Numbered from the stretch's first letter, positions 36,232-45,080 are shown. The stretch: 64,000 bases of DNA from Salegentibacter_A chungangensis (GCF_042678405.1 NZ_JBHTLI010000001.1:1364001-1428000); one strand, 5' to 3'. The notes: generated by a model from the letters alone, not told the origin. Translations and numbers: made by a program.

Positions 36232-36249
36232 AAGAATCCAAATTCTTTT
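36230..36249. terminator. Short bidirectional hairpin between iorB and aminotransferase
   Basis: AAAAGAAT pairs with ATTCTTTT around CCAA. A T-run on the plus strand follows the iorB stop. The stem has few G-C pairs, so efficiency is uncertain. Confidence 0.5.
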
Positions 36250-36262
36250 TTATCCAACAAGA

Positions 36263-37480
36263 CTATGAGAGTGTGATTTTTGAATTTTCGAGTACTCTTT
36301 TGATAGTTTCAGATAAAATGATAACCCCTGTCTCAATTTGCTCCTTGGGCATATTTGAAAAAGAAAGCCGTAACCTGTCATCTTTTTTACTCACTGGGTC
36401 AAAGGTTCTGCCCGTCACAAAAACAACCCCTTTTGCAACCGTTTCTTTGAAGATGTCTGTTGACTTAATTTGAGGCGGTAATTTAAGCCAGATATAAAAG
36501 CCTCCTTTGGGCTCGTTCCAGGTAATTACTTTTGGCATATATGCTTCCAGGTGCTTTTGGAGCATATTTTTGCGCTCTAAATATTCAGCTCTTAAATACT
36601 CTAAATAAGGTTTCAGTTTATCTTGTGCTAAAAATTCATTTCCCAGTATCTGCATGAAATTAGAAGTACAGGCATCCATTGCTTGTTTGACTGTTTCTGC
36701 TTTTTCGAAAATTTCTTCAGAAGACAGCATAAAACCTAATCTGAAACCGGGACCCAGTATTTTTGAGAATGATCCGGTATAAATAATCTCCACATCCTTA
36801 ACACCAAATGATTTCATAGATTTGGTCAGGTGTTTTTCATCTTCATTAAAATATAGATCACTATAAGCATCATCCTCCAGTAATATTATTCCCGTACCAG
36901 ATAAAACTTCTAAAAGTTCTTTTTTCCTTTCAGGTGTATAAATGATACCGGCCGGATTATGATAATTAGGCGTTACATATAAAAATTTAGGCTTTCGGTC
37001 TAAGGTTTCAATTTTACTTTTTAAGGCTTTAATATCGATCCCATCCTTATCAATGGGAATACTGTGTATCTCTGCTCCGGCAGTTTCAAACACCGATAAG
37101 GCTCCTACGAAACTCGGATTTTCGGTTAATATGATATCTCCTTCATTGACAAATTCCTGGGTAATTATAGCGATGGCCTGAAGCGAACCGGTGGTGATCA
37201 AAATTTTATTTGCACCAACTGCCAATCCCTTCTCTTTTAAATAATTTTCAAGTGATTTGACCAGAGGAGGATATCCGGAGGTTGGACCATATTGAAAGCA
37301 TAATTTTTTTATGTCTTCAGGTAAAGAATTGTAGACCTCATCAATTTGTTTTACCGGAAACAAATCATTGTTTGGCATTCCTCCGGCAAATGAAATCAGG
37401 TTTTTTCCGGAAGCCTGTTTCATTAATTGTTTGATGTCTTCTGAATGCATGGAATTGACCGCGTTCGAAAATGCATACAT
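36263..37480 (-). CDS. PLP-dependent aminotransferase (aromatic/2-aminoadipate type)
   Basis: This is a fold-type I aminotransferase of 405 residues in the LysN/AadAT/archaeal ArAT branch. The PLP lysine is K240 in GSFSKILGPGFRLGF. N175 in VTPNYHNPAG, the Asp pair 203-204 in LLEDDAYSDLY and a C-terminal Arg in DRLRLSFSN complete the site. Members use aromatic, branched or 2-aminoadipate donors and 2-oxoglutarate. It sits between iorAB (convergent) and the ADP-forming acyl-CoA synthetase (divergent), so it is the likely source of the 2-oxo acid used by IorAB. Low G+C, like its neighbours. Confidence 0.88.
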   Translation of the reverse strand: MYAFSNAVNSMHSEDIKQLMKQASGKNLISFAGGMPNNDLFPVKQIDEVYNSLPEDIKKLCFQYGPTSGYPPLVKSLENYLKEKGLAVGANKILITTGSLQAIAIITQEFVNEGDIILTENPSFVGALSVFETAGAEIHSIPIDKDGIDIKALKSKIETLDRKPKFLYVTPNYHNPAGIIYTPERKKELLEVLSGTGIILLEDDAYSDLYFNEDEKHLTKSMKSFGVKDVEIIYTGSFSKILGPGFRLGFMLSSEEIFEKAETVKQAMDACTSNFMQILGNEFLAQDKLKPYLEYLRAEYLERKNMLQKHLEAYMPKVITWNEPKGGFYIWLKLPPQIKSTDIFKETVAKGVVFVTGRTFDPVSKKDDRLRLSFSNMPKEQIETGVIILSETIKRVLENSKITLS

Positions 37481-37602
37481 AGCCTGAAAAATTTAGGAGT
37501 CTTATCAAAATAACAAAAAGGAAATCAAACATATTCTGATGAATGTCAGTTAAAATCATATTTCGAATGACTTCCTTTACACTTAGTAAATTCCTTGCTT
37601 TT

Positions 37603-39660
37603 ATGCTTCATTCAAAATTAATTCATCCAAAAAACATTGTGGTTGTTGGGGGATCTGATAATATTCATAGTCCTGGTGGCAGGGTTTTGAAAAACCTAAT
37701 CGATCATCAATTCAAAGGCGAGTTATTCGCGGTGAACCCTAAGCAGGAAAAAGTCCAGGGGATCATATCTTATAAAGACATCAATGATATTCCCGAGGTA
37801 GATTTGGCTATAATCGCGATCTCAGCAAAATTTGTTTTGGAAACCGTTAAGGTTCTCACGCAACAAAAGAACACCAAAGGATTTATAATTTTCTCAGCGG
37901 GATTCAGTGAAAAGGATGAAAACGGTGAAAAGCTGGAAAATGAAATAGTTGAGTTGATCGAGGAAGCAGGCGGAAGTTTATTGGGTCCGAATAATATCGG
38001 GTTAATAAATAAGCATTATACGGGAGTTTTTACAACTCCAATCCCTAAACTGGATGAAAAAGGAGTAGATTTTGTATCGGGTTCAGGGGCAACAGCAGTT
38101 TTTATAATCGAAGCGGCACAAAGCATGGGACTCACATTTTCGAGCATTTATACCGTTGGAAACAGTGCCCAAATAGGAGTGGAGGAGATTTTGGAATATT
38201 TAGACCACTCTTTTGAAAAGGGAATAAGTTCAAAAGTAAAACTGCTTTATATTGAAAGCATTAAAAACCCGCTTAAGTTTTTAAAGCATACAGCTTCGTT
38301 GATACAGAAGGGCTGCAAAATTGCGGCTATTAAAGCCGGAAGTTCAGAAGCAGGAAACAGGGCGGCTTCGTCACATACGGGAGCTATAGCCAATTCTGAT
38401 GTTTTTGTAGATACTCTATTTCAAAAAGCGGGAATAATACGCTGCTACGGCAGAAACGAACTTATTAGCGTTGCCGGGATTCTTTTGCAAAAGGAATCCA
38501 AAGGAAAGAATATAGCCATCATCACCCACGCCGGGGGACCTGCTGTAATGCTGACCGATGTATTGTCAAAGAATGGACTAAAAATCCCCCATTTGGAAGG
38601 AAAAGATAGCGAAGCCTTATTAGAGCAACTGTTCGATGGTTCTTCAGTATCGAATCCTATTGATTTTTTGGCAACAGGCACTGCTCAGCAATTGGTAAAT
38701 ATCATTGAATTCTGTGAGAATAGTTGTCCCGAAATAGATGCAATGGCTGTTATATTCGGCAGTCCGGGCTTAAGAAGTGTGGATGACGTATATGAAGTGC
38801 TGGATGAAAAGATCCGGACCTCAAAAAAACCAATTTATGCCATTTTACCATCAGTGGTCAATGTAAAAAAACAGATCCGGGAATTTATAAAGAAGGGCAA
38901 CATTGCATTTAATGATGAAGTCTTATTCGGGAATGCCTTAGCTAAGGTTTATAATCATACCCCGGTCAGTAACAAGGCTAAGGACCCCGACTCTAAATTA
39001 TCCAAAAAGATCAGGAAATTAATAGATGCACTCCCCAATGGGTATATGTCCACAGAACCAGCCGTTACCTTGCTTGAATATGCAGGAGTGAAGTTTGCAA
39101 CTCCTTATAATGTTAATAATGAAGCAGAGTTAAATAATGTTTCTAAGTCTCTATCATATCCTGTAGTTCTTAAAGTTGAAGGGCCCTTGCATAAATCTGA
39201 TGTAGGTGGGGTCATTCTGAATGTTTCAACTGAAGAGGAATTATATGACAGCTTCCATAAGTTGATGCAGATAGAAGGAGCAGTTTCTGTGATAATTCAG
39301 CCTATGATAAATGGAACGGAACTTTTTATTGGAGCAAAAAAGGAAACTAATTATCCTCATGTCATTTTATGTGGTCTGGGAGGCATTTTTGTTGAGGTAT
39401 TGAAAGATATCAGTGCTGCGATGATCCCTCTTTCAGATGAAGATGCTTTGAAAATGATTAATGATTTAAAGGCATATCCCATCTTAAAAGGTGTTAGAGG
39501 TCAAAGCGGCATAAACATCAAATTATTTTCCGAAGCTATTTTAAGCATTTCAAACCTATTGAGTTTAGTTCCGGAAATTGCAGAATTAGACATCAATCCT
39601 CTTATGGCTACAGAAAGTGACCTTACTGCTGTGGATGTAAGAATTCGTTTAGAAAAATAG
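37603..39660 (+). CDS. ADP-forming acyl-CoA synthetase (fused ACD)
   Basis: This enzyme makes ATP from acyl-CoA, ADP and phosphate, releasing the free acid. ATG 37603 (MLHSKLIHPKNIVVVGG) gives 685 residues; the frame extends 20 residues upstream. The order is the CoA-binding Rossmann domain (about 8-130), ligase-CoA domains with the phosphohistidine H258 in AASSHTGAIA, and the C-terminal ATP-grasp (beta) domain from about 470 with PVVLKVEGPLHKSDVGGV. Alpha and beta parts are fused in the alpha-beta order. It is divergent from the aminotransferase gene and lies last in the AT-rich cassette. Protein lysine acetyltransferases share this architecture but carry a GNAT domain, absent here. Confidence 0.9.
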   Translation: MLHSKLIHPKNIVVVGGSDNIHSPGGRVLKNLIDHQFKGELFAVNPKQEKVQGIISYKDINDIPEVDLAIIAISAKFVLETVKVLTQQKNTKGFIIFSAGFSEKDENGEKLENEIVELIEEAGGSLLGPNNIGLINKHYTGVFTTPIPKLDEKGVDFVSGSGATAVFIIEAAQSMGLTFSSIYTVGNSAQIGVEEILEYLDHSFEKGISSKVKLLYIESIKNPLKFLKHTASLIQKGCKIAAIKAGSSEAGNRAASSHTGAIANSDVFVDTLFQKAGIIRCYGRNELISVAGILLQKESKGKNIAIITHAGGPAVMLTDVLSKNGLKIPHLEGKDSEALLEQLFDGSSVSNPIDFLATGTAQQLVNIIEFCENSCPEIDAMAVIFGSPGLRSVDDVYEVLDEKIRTSKKPIYAILPSVVNVKKQIREFIKKGNIAFNDEVLFGNALAKVYNHTPVSNKAKDPDSKLSKKIRKLIDALPNGYMSTEPAVTLLEYAGVKFATPYNVNNEAELNNVSKSLSYPVVLKVEGPLHKSDVGGVILNVSTEEELYDSFHKLMQIEGAVSVIIQPMINGTELFIGAKKETNYPHVILCGLGGIFVEVLKDISAAMIPLSDEDALKMINDLKAYPILKGVRGQSGINIKLFSEAILSISNLLSLVPEIAELDINPLMATESDLTAVDVRIRLEK

Positions 39661-39686
39661 GTGATTTGCTTTTGACCAGGTAGTAA

Positions 39687-39720
39687 TTGATCATTAATGA
39701 TCAACCTGTGAAAGGTTGAT
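39687..39720. repeat. Palindrome and hairpin after the ACD gene
   Basis: TTGATCATTAATGATCAA (39687-39704) is a perfect 18-base palindrome. It is overlapped by an 8-bp stem ATCAACCT/AGGTTGAT (39700-39720) with a 5-base loop. The two structures are mutually exclusive over 39700-39704. No T-run follows, so a terminator role is uncertain. The site lies between the cassette and the intact surface-protein gene. Confidence 0.5.
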
Positions 39721-39802
39721 ATGCTGCCAAATACCAGATCGGCCATTCTTTGAGACCTAAATGTAGTGGCTTGCTTTCGAATACTATTTTAATGTTTCCT
39801 TT

Positions 39803-41020
39803 TTAATTCCCTATCAATATCCATCGGTTTCCGGCACTTTGTATCATCATTCGCTGTTTGCCACTAATTCCGGTAATTGATACATCGTTTACAATATCAT
39901 AAATATCATCCCCTCCCGTAAAGCTGAAGCTCTTAAAAGAAATGCCAGGCCACCCGATAAGAATGATGATCCTGCCTTTATTTTTAGAAGCCTCTGGGAT
40001 CGCCAGGCCTGATACCTGGTTGTTGATCCTTAAGGTATGGATATCATCTGTTATTGTAAATATTCCTGTAGAACTTGTAGTGGAAGAGTAGTTTTGAGTG
40101 CCGGGATGTCTCCAGGTGACCACTCCCGTATCAGCGGTAACCAGTACCTGTCCTTCCTTACCTCTCGTCGCCGGCAAAACATAATCATCCAAAGCAGAAT
40201 TTCCGATGCCCACACGTCCGGCAAAATAAGCCGCGAAAATATTGGAATTGTTATCCCCGAAGGCGATACTGTAAATTCCGTAAATATTGCCTTGCCCGGT
40301 AACGCTCCCTATTTCGCTATAGATCCCATAATTATTGCTCTTGGCCCCATAGGTTCTGCCTACACGGTTAAAGATCCCGTAAATATCATTGGTGCCGGTA
40401 TTTTGAAAGCTTTCATTGAATATCCCATAATGGATCCCGATCCCGTCTCCGCTTACATTATTCTTGATCCCGTATTTATTTCCATTGGTTGTACTCCGGT
40501 TAGTGCTAATGATGCCGTAAGTGGTAAGGTTGTCGGTAGCGGGATTTTTGTTGTCGATTTCAAGGCCTTTTTTAATGGCAATATCTTTACTCGATTCCAC
40601 GGCTACCTGGAGTTTGGCGGTTGTGTTTTCTATGCCTATTCCAACATTCCCTTTTCTGAAGATAGGATCATCTATATTATTCGGACTCACCAAAGTACCG
40701 TCTTTAAAAAAGTTACTCGCGCCGGCATCCGAAATTATCGATTTCCATTTGGAGTCTTTAGCATCCCAATAGTAAAATCCTGTTGGGTTTCCGAGAAACT
40801 GATCCGAAAGAAAGATCAACATTCCGTGTTGGTCGGCTCCTGGGTTTGAGGACGGAAACTTTTCAACTCTGGGAATGAGTATCCCGTCAATGTTTGTAGG
40901 ATTTGTCTTATCGGCAACCTGAATATCCAGGCTGGCCTTTGGTGTGGTAGTGCCTATACCTACCTGTGCATTTAAAATCAATACCGAAAAAAGGGCAATA
41001 AAAGTAAAGAATGATCTCAT
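39803..41020 (-). CDS. Surface protein with VGIG motifs and YGI repeats
   Basis: This is a 405-residue secreted protein with signal peptide ending LNAQ, directly followed by VGIGTTTPKASLDI, a hallmark of large Bacteroidota surface or tail-fibre-like families. VGIG recurs near 126 and 270. Between 168 and 249 there is a run of YGI/YGA units (168, 183, 198, 214, 224, 231, 247) spaced about 7-16 residues, suggesting a beta-helical shaft. The C-terminal domain (about 310-405) ends in QSAGNRWILIGN. It has no Por or lipobox signal. A fragment of a paralogue's last codons is at 33735-33775. Confidence 0.7.
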   Translation of the reverse strand: MRSFFTFIALFSVLILNAQVGIGTTTPKASLDIQVADKTNPTNIDGILIPRVEKFPSSNPGADQHGMLIFLSDQFLGNPTGFYYWDAKDSKWKSIISDAGASNFFKDGTLVSPNNIDDPIFRKGNVGIGIENTTAKLQVAVESSKDIAIKKGLEIDNKNPATDNLTTYGIISTNRSTTNGNKYGIKNNVSGDGIGIHYGIFNESFQNTGTNDIYGIFNRVGRTYGAKSNNYGIYSEIGSVTGQGNIYGIYSIAFGDNNSNIFAAYFAGRVGIGNSALDDYVLPATRGKEGQVLVTADTGVVTWRHPGTQNYSSTTSSTGIFTITDDIHTLRINNQVSGLAIPEASKNKGRIIILIGWPGISFKSFSFTGGDDIYDIVNDVSITGISGKQRMMIQSAGNRWILIGN

Positions 41021-41132
41021 AAGTAACTGTTTTTAGTACAGTCACTTAGTTAATACTGAAGAGTTTTAGGATGCTAAATATATAAATAAAACGTTATGGT
41101 TCAGTTGATTAGGCGTATTTTGGTTGTTAAAT

Positions 41133-43139
41133 TTATGCCAATTCATTTACTTTTTCCTGGAGCATTTTAATTTCATCTCTTAACCGGGCAGCTTCCATAA
41201 AATCAAGCTCTTTGGCAGCGGTTTCCATCTCTTTTCTTTTCTCCCTGATCCTTTTTTCTAACTCAGGTTTGCTTAGGTATGCACTTTCTTCTTCAGCTGC
41301 TTTAAGGTCCGGCCTTTTTTCGTGTTCATACACGTCCACCAGTTTTTCCTTTATAAGGGCACTGTCAATAGATTTTACAAGTGGAGTAGGAGTGATGTTG
41401 TTTTCCTTGTTGTATGCGATCTGCTTCTGTCTGCGATATTCGGTTTCGTCTATTGTTTTTTGCATACTGTTCGTGATCTTGTCGGCATACAAAATGGCTT
41501 TCCCGTCCACGTGTCTCGCAGCCCGGCCAATAGTCTGAGTCAGGGATCGGTTACTCCTCAGGAAGCCTTCCTTATCGGCATCGATTACCGCAACCAGGGA
41601 AACTTCGGGCAAATCGAGCCCTTCCCGGAGCAGGTTCACTCCAATCAGTACATCAAATAATCCTTTTCTAAGATCTCTCATAATTTCCACCCGTTCAAGT
41701 GTATCCACATCGGAGTGGATATAGCGGCAACGGATTTCAATTCGGGTGAGGTATTTTGTCAGTTCTTCAGCCATCCTCTTGGTAAGCGTGGTCACCAGGG
41801 TACGTTCATCTTTTTCCACCCGGGTCTGGATCTCTTCAATAAGATCATCTATCTGGTTCTGGCTTGGCCGTACCTCGATAACCGGGTCAAGCAGCCCTGT
41901 AGGCCTGATCACCTGTTCCACATAAACTCCTTCACTTTTCTGAAGTTCATAATCGGCAGGAGTCGCACTTACATAGATAACCTGGTTCTGAAGCGCCTCA
42001 AATTCCTCGAATTTCAAGGGACGGTTATCCATAGCTGCCGGAAGTCGGAAACCGTATTCCACAAGAGTCTCTTTCCTGGAGCGGTCACCCCCGTACATCG
42101 CGTGCACCTGCGGAATGGTTACGTGGCTTTCGTCCACCACCATCAGGTAATCATCCGGGAAATAGTCAAGCAGGCAGAAAGGGCGAGTGCCGGGTTTTCT
42201 TCCGTCAAGATATCTCGAGTAATTCTCGATTCCCGAACAATAACCAAGCTCACGGATCATCTCTAGGTCGAAATTAGTCCTTTCATCAAGTCTTTTGGCT
42301 TCCAGGTGTTTCCCTATATCCCTGAAATAATCCACCTGTTTTACCAGGTCATCCTGTATCTCGTGGATGGCGTTCTGCAACACATCGGGCGAGGTCACGA
42401 ACATATTTGCAGGATAAATATTCAGCCTGTCATATTTTTCGATCACATCATTTGTGCCCGGGTCAAAAGCTTCGATCTCTTCAATTTCATCTCCGAAAAA
42501 ATGGATCCTGAAAGCATTATCGGCATAGCTTGGGTATATATCCACCGTATCACCTTTAATTCTGAAGTTCCCGTGGGAGAATTCCGCTTCGGTTCTTGAA
42601 TAAAGGCTTTGAACAAGCCTGTGTAAAAGCTTGGTTCTGGAGATCTGCATATCCCGCTCGATAGAAACCACATTCTTCCTGAACTCTACCGGGTTACCGA
42701 TACCATATAAACAGGAAACCGAAGCGACCACAAGTACGTCTCTTCTTCCGCTTAAAAGGGAAGAGGTGGTGCTTAATCGAAGTTTTTCGATCTCTTCATT
42801 AATGGAAAGGTCCTTTTCGATATAAGTGCCCGAGGTGGGAATGAAAGCTTCCGGCTGGTAATAATCATAGTAACTCACAAAGTATTCTACCGCATTGTCC
42901 GGGAAGAACTGTTTGAACTCTGAATACAGCTGGGCTGCCAGGGTCTTGTTATGCGCCAGGACCAGGGTTGGTTTCTGGACTTCCTGGATCACATTGGCCA
43001 CACTAAACGTCTTACCAGATCCGGTAACCCCAAGCAGGGTCTGAAATGGGTCATTTTTATTGATTCCCTCTACCAGCTGGTTGATCGCCTGTGGTTGATC
43101 GCCGGTAGGTTTGTAATCTGATTTTATATCGAACTTCAT
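41133..43139 (-). CDS. uvrB: UvrABC excinuclease subunit B
   Basis: This is the damage-verification helicase of nucleotide excision repair. It has 668 residues: Walker A GVTGSGKTFS near 38-47, the beta-hairpin YYDYYQPEAFIPTSGTYIEKD near 90-111, DESHVTIPQ (motif II), the TIGRAARH motif VI, and a C-terminal UVR domain (EAARLRDEIKML) for UvrC/UvrA contact. Length and motifs are standard. No uvrA or uvrC is present. Its 5' neighbour is an ABC-2 transporter, about 100 bases away. Confidence 0.98.
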   Translation of the reverse strand: MKFDIKSDYKPTGDQPQAINQLVEGINKNDPFQTLLGVTGSGKTFSVANVIQEVQKPTLVLAHNKTLAAQLYSEFKQFFPDNAVEYFVSYYDYYQPEAFIPTSGTYIEKDLSINEEIEKLRLSTTSSLLSGRRDVLVVASVSCLYGIGNPVEFRKNVVSIERDMQISRTKLLHRLVQSLYSRTEAEFSHGNFRIKGDTVDIYPSYADNAFRIHFFGDEIEEIEAFDPGTNDVIEKYDRLNIYPANMFVTSPDVLQNAIHEIQDDLVKQVDYFRDIGKHLEAKRLDERTNFDLEMIRELGYCSGIENYSRYLDGRKPGTRPFCLLDYFPDDYLMVVDESHVTIPQVHAMYGGDRSRKETLVEYGFRLPAAMDNRPLKFEEFEALQNQVIYVSATPADYELQKSEGVYVEQVIRPTGLLDPVIEVRPSQNQIDDLIEEIQTRVEKDERTLVTTLTKRMAEELTKYLTRIEIRCRYIHSDVDTLERVEIMRDLRKGLFDVLIGVNLLREGLDLPEVSLVAVIDADKEGFLRSNRSLTQTIGRAARHVDGKAILYADKITNSMQKTIDETEYRRQKQIAYNKENNITPTPLVKSIDSALIKEKLVDVYEHEKRPDLKAAEEESAYLSKPELEKRIREKRKEMETAAKELDFMEAARLRDEIKMLQEKVNELA

Positions 43140-43243
43140 GAGATTCCTTTTCTTAGCCTAACGAAATTACGCAATTATCGGGCCTTTATCAATCTTTGAT
43201 GAAAAATCATCCATACGCAACACCATCATTGCTTTGATAAGTA

Positions 43244-44080
43244 TTAAAGGTCTCTTTTTTCCAGAAGTTTATAGGAGAAATACACAAAAATAAGGGTCCA
43301 TAAAATAACGATGGCTAGCTGGTACCAGTGGATGCCGTAATCCTTTTCAAACTCTGAACCTAACTGGCTGGCGGCGGTCTGAAATGCATTTAATCTGCTG
43401 AAGGGTTCTTTTACGAGGTTAGACATAGATTCAAGAGGGAAGAAACGGGCGATGGAATCGGCAATTTCGGTACCCTTAAATAACTTCCACTTCATCACTC
43501 CGTAAACGATACTTTCCAGGATCCACCAGATAAAAAGGAAGCCCAGCGCAAATGCAGAACGCTTTACAAGGATTCCCAGGAACATACAGAAGGCGAAGAA
43601 ACCGGTGAGTTTTACAAAGTATCCGATCAGGTATTCGAGGTCTGAAAATACAATGGAAAATTCGGTATAATCAGAAAATGAGTAACCAAGGATCATAGAT
43701 ACGATAAAAAGGAACAATGTTGAAACCAGTGAAAATACCAGTACGGTCAAAAACTTGGATAAAACGAATTCTTTTTTGCTTAAACCGTCAATAAGGTTTT
43801 GCTTCAGGGTCCGGTTACTGTACTCATTAGACATCATCGAGACAATGACGATGGCGAGGAATAGTTTGAGTGTTGCAGCTATGTAGGAATTAAAATGCCA
43901 GATAAAAGGGAAGTTGAATATTCCCTGATCGGCCACCCTGAACTGAATGCTTCCGATATTGAATTCAATAGAAGCGATAAGGGCAATAAAGGTGATCAAG
44001 ATGAAATAGGTAAGGATTAGGATCCTTGCCGAACGGCTGTATCTTAATTTTTGATATTCTATGTCTAAAAGTCGTAACAT
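43244..44080 (-). CDS. ABC-2-type transporter permease
   Basis: This is a 278-residue membrane protein with six hydrophobic helices (first about 20-37, last about 258-272). MSNEYSNRTLKQNLIDGLSKKEFVLSK is the typical ABC-2 coupling segment. The ATPase stop abuts this gene's start (one shared base at 44080), so the two form a simple exporter of unknown substrate. It lacks the extra extracytoplasmic domains of efflux or lantibiotic types with a recognisable ligand. Confidence 0.85.
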   Translation of the reverse strand: MLRLLDIEYQKLRYSRSARILILTYFILITFIALIASIEFNIGSIQFRVADQGIFNFPFIWHFNSYIAATLKLFLAIVIVSMMSNEYSNRTLKQNLIDGLSKKEFVLSKFLTVLVFSLVSTLFLFIVSMILGYSFSDYTEFSIVFSDLEYLIGYFVKLTGFFAFCMFLGILVKRSAFALGFLFIWWILESIVYGVMKWKLFKGTEIADSIARFFPLESMSNLVKEPFSRLNAFQTAASQLGSEFEKDYGIHWYQLAIVILWTLIFVYFSYKLLEKRDL

Positions 44081-44985
44081 TAGGCGGTAGTTGTTTGGTT
44101 TGTAAGTTGTAAGAATTGTTCTTCCAGGCTTTCTTTCCTCTTCACCAAAAAGGAAAGAGAGAGTCCTTTTTCAAAAAGATAGGCGTTAATGTTTTCCGCA
44201 TCCATAGGTTTTGCAAGGAATGCTGTAACCATTTCCCCGTTTGCCACTACCTTGTTTATCGCCGGATGATCCTTTAAAAGCGTGATGAGCAATTCCTGAT
44301 CTTTGGCTTTCAATTCGAAGAATCCGTGGCTGGCATTGATCCCATCAACCGGGCCGCTGTATAATTTTTTTCCTTTCCTGATGATCACTACGTGGGAGCA
44401 AACCTTCTCCACTTCGTCCAGCAGGTGGGAAGCCAGTAAAATAGTAGTCCCCATTGTCGCGATCTTCCTGATGATCTCTCTTATCTGATGAATTCCCTGC
44501 GGATCGAGTCCATTGGTAGGTTCATCAAGGATCAGGATCTCCGGGTCGTTCAGCAGGGCCGATGCGATCGCCAGGCGCTGCTTCATCCCAAGTGAAAAGG
44601 TCTTGAACTTACTGTCTTTTCGGTCCAGCAGCCCTACAAGCTCTAATTTTTCTTCGATCTTATTTGTGGAAACTCCTTTTATCTTACAAACAAGAGCCAG
44701 GTTTTGTGCCGCCGTCATATACGGGTAAAAGTTCGGATGCTCGATAATGGCACCTACCTTCTTCAGGGCTTCGTGAGTGGAATCAGACCCGTCAAACCAG
44801 TAGAAATCACCACTCGTTTTGTTGACCACATTAAGGACCATACCAAGGGTAGTGGACTTTCCGCTTCCGTTAGGTCCCAGGATGCCATACACATTGCCTT
44901 TTTCTATGCTGAAGGATAAATCGTCGACGGCGGTAAGACCGCCGTATTTTTTTGTGAGATTATTAAGCGTAAGAATTGTTTCCAA
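44080..44985 (-). CDS. ABC transporter ATP-binding protein
   Basis: This is a 301-residue ATPase of the ABC-2/bacitracin-type family. It has Walker A GPNGSGKST near 38-46, signature FSLGMKQRLAIA, Walker B LILDEPTNGLD and a C-terminal regulatory tail. The start is TTG at 44985 (METILTLNNLTKKYGG). It is co-transcribed with the permease and is divergent from the gene at 45081. Gliding-motility GldA is a possible alternative because it is of the same class, but no gldF/gldG partner is adjacent. Confidence 0.88.
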   Translation of the reverse strand: METILTLNNLTKKYGGLTAVDDLSFSIEKGNVYGILGPNGSGKSTTLGMVLNVVNKTSGDFYWFDGSDSTHEALKKVGAIIEHPNFYPYMTAAQNLALVCKIKGVSTNKIEEKLELVGLLDRKDSKFKTFSLGMKQRLAIASALLNDPEILILDEPTNGLDPQGIHQIREIIRKIATMGTTILLASHLLDEVEKVCSHVVIIRKGKKLYSGPVDGINASHGFFELKAKDQELLITLLKDHPAINKVVANGEMVTAFLAKPMDAENINAYLFEKGLSLSFLVKRKESLEEQFLQLTNQTTTA

Positions 44986-45026
44986 AATTGAAGAATTGTT
45001 TTATCATGTGACGACTAAGTTAAGCT

Positions 45027-45062
45027 TTTGTTACAGGTTTCGTTGGAGAAACCTTATTTTTG
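45027..45062 (+). promoter_or_regulatory. Possible promoter of the 45081 gene
   Basis: TTTG at 45027-45030 and TATTTTTG at 45055-45062 fit the Bacteroidota -33/-7 pair, with a 24-base spacer that is slightly long. The -7 element ends 18 bases before the chosen ATG. Confidence 0.4.
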
Positions 45063-45080
45063 AAAAAACCCGAAGTGAAG

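Noticed and set aside
37603..39660. Protein lysine acetyltransferase (Pat-like) rather than acyl-CoA synthetase
   Set aside because: The C-terminus is ATP-grasp and no GNAT domain is present; H258 of the synthetase is conserved.
40037..40849. A 270-codon plus-strand frame inside the surface-protein gene
   Set aside because: It runs antisense to the YGI repeats, which produce long open frames by composition; no recognisable domain.
33678..41132. An integrative element with its own integrase at the AT-rich cassette
   Set aside because: No integrase, transposase or relaxase is seen, and the flanking repeat is a gene end rather than a tRNA site.
43244..44985. GldA/GldF gliding-motility transporter
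   Set aside because: The pair fits a generic ABC-2 exporter; there is no GldG gene nearby and nothing diagnostic of the gliding proteins.
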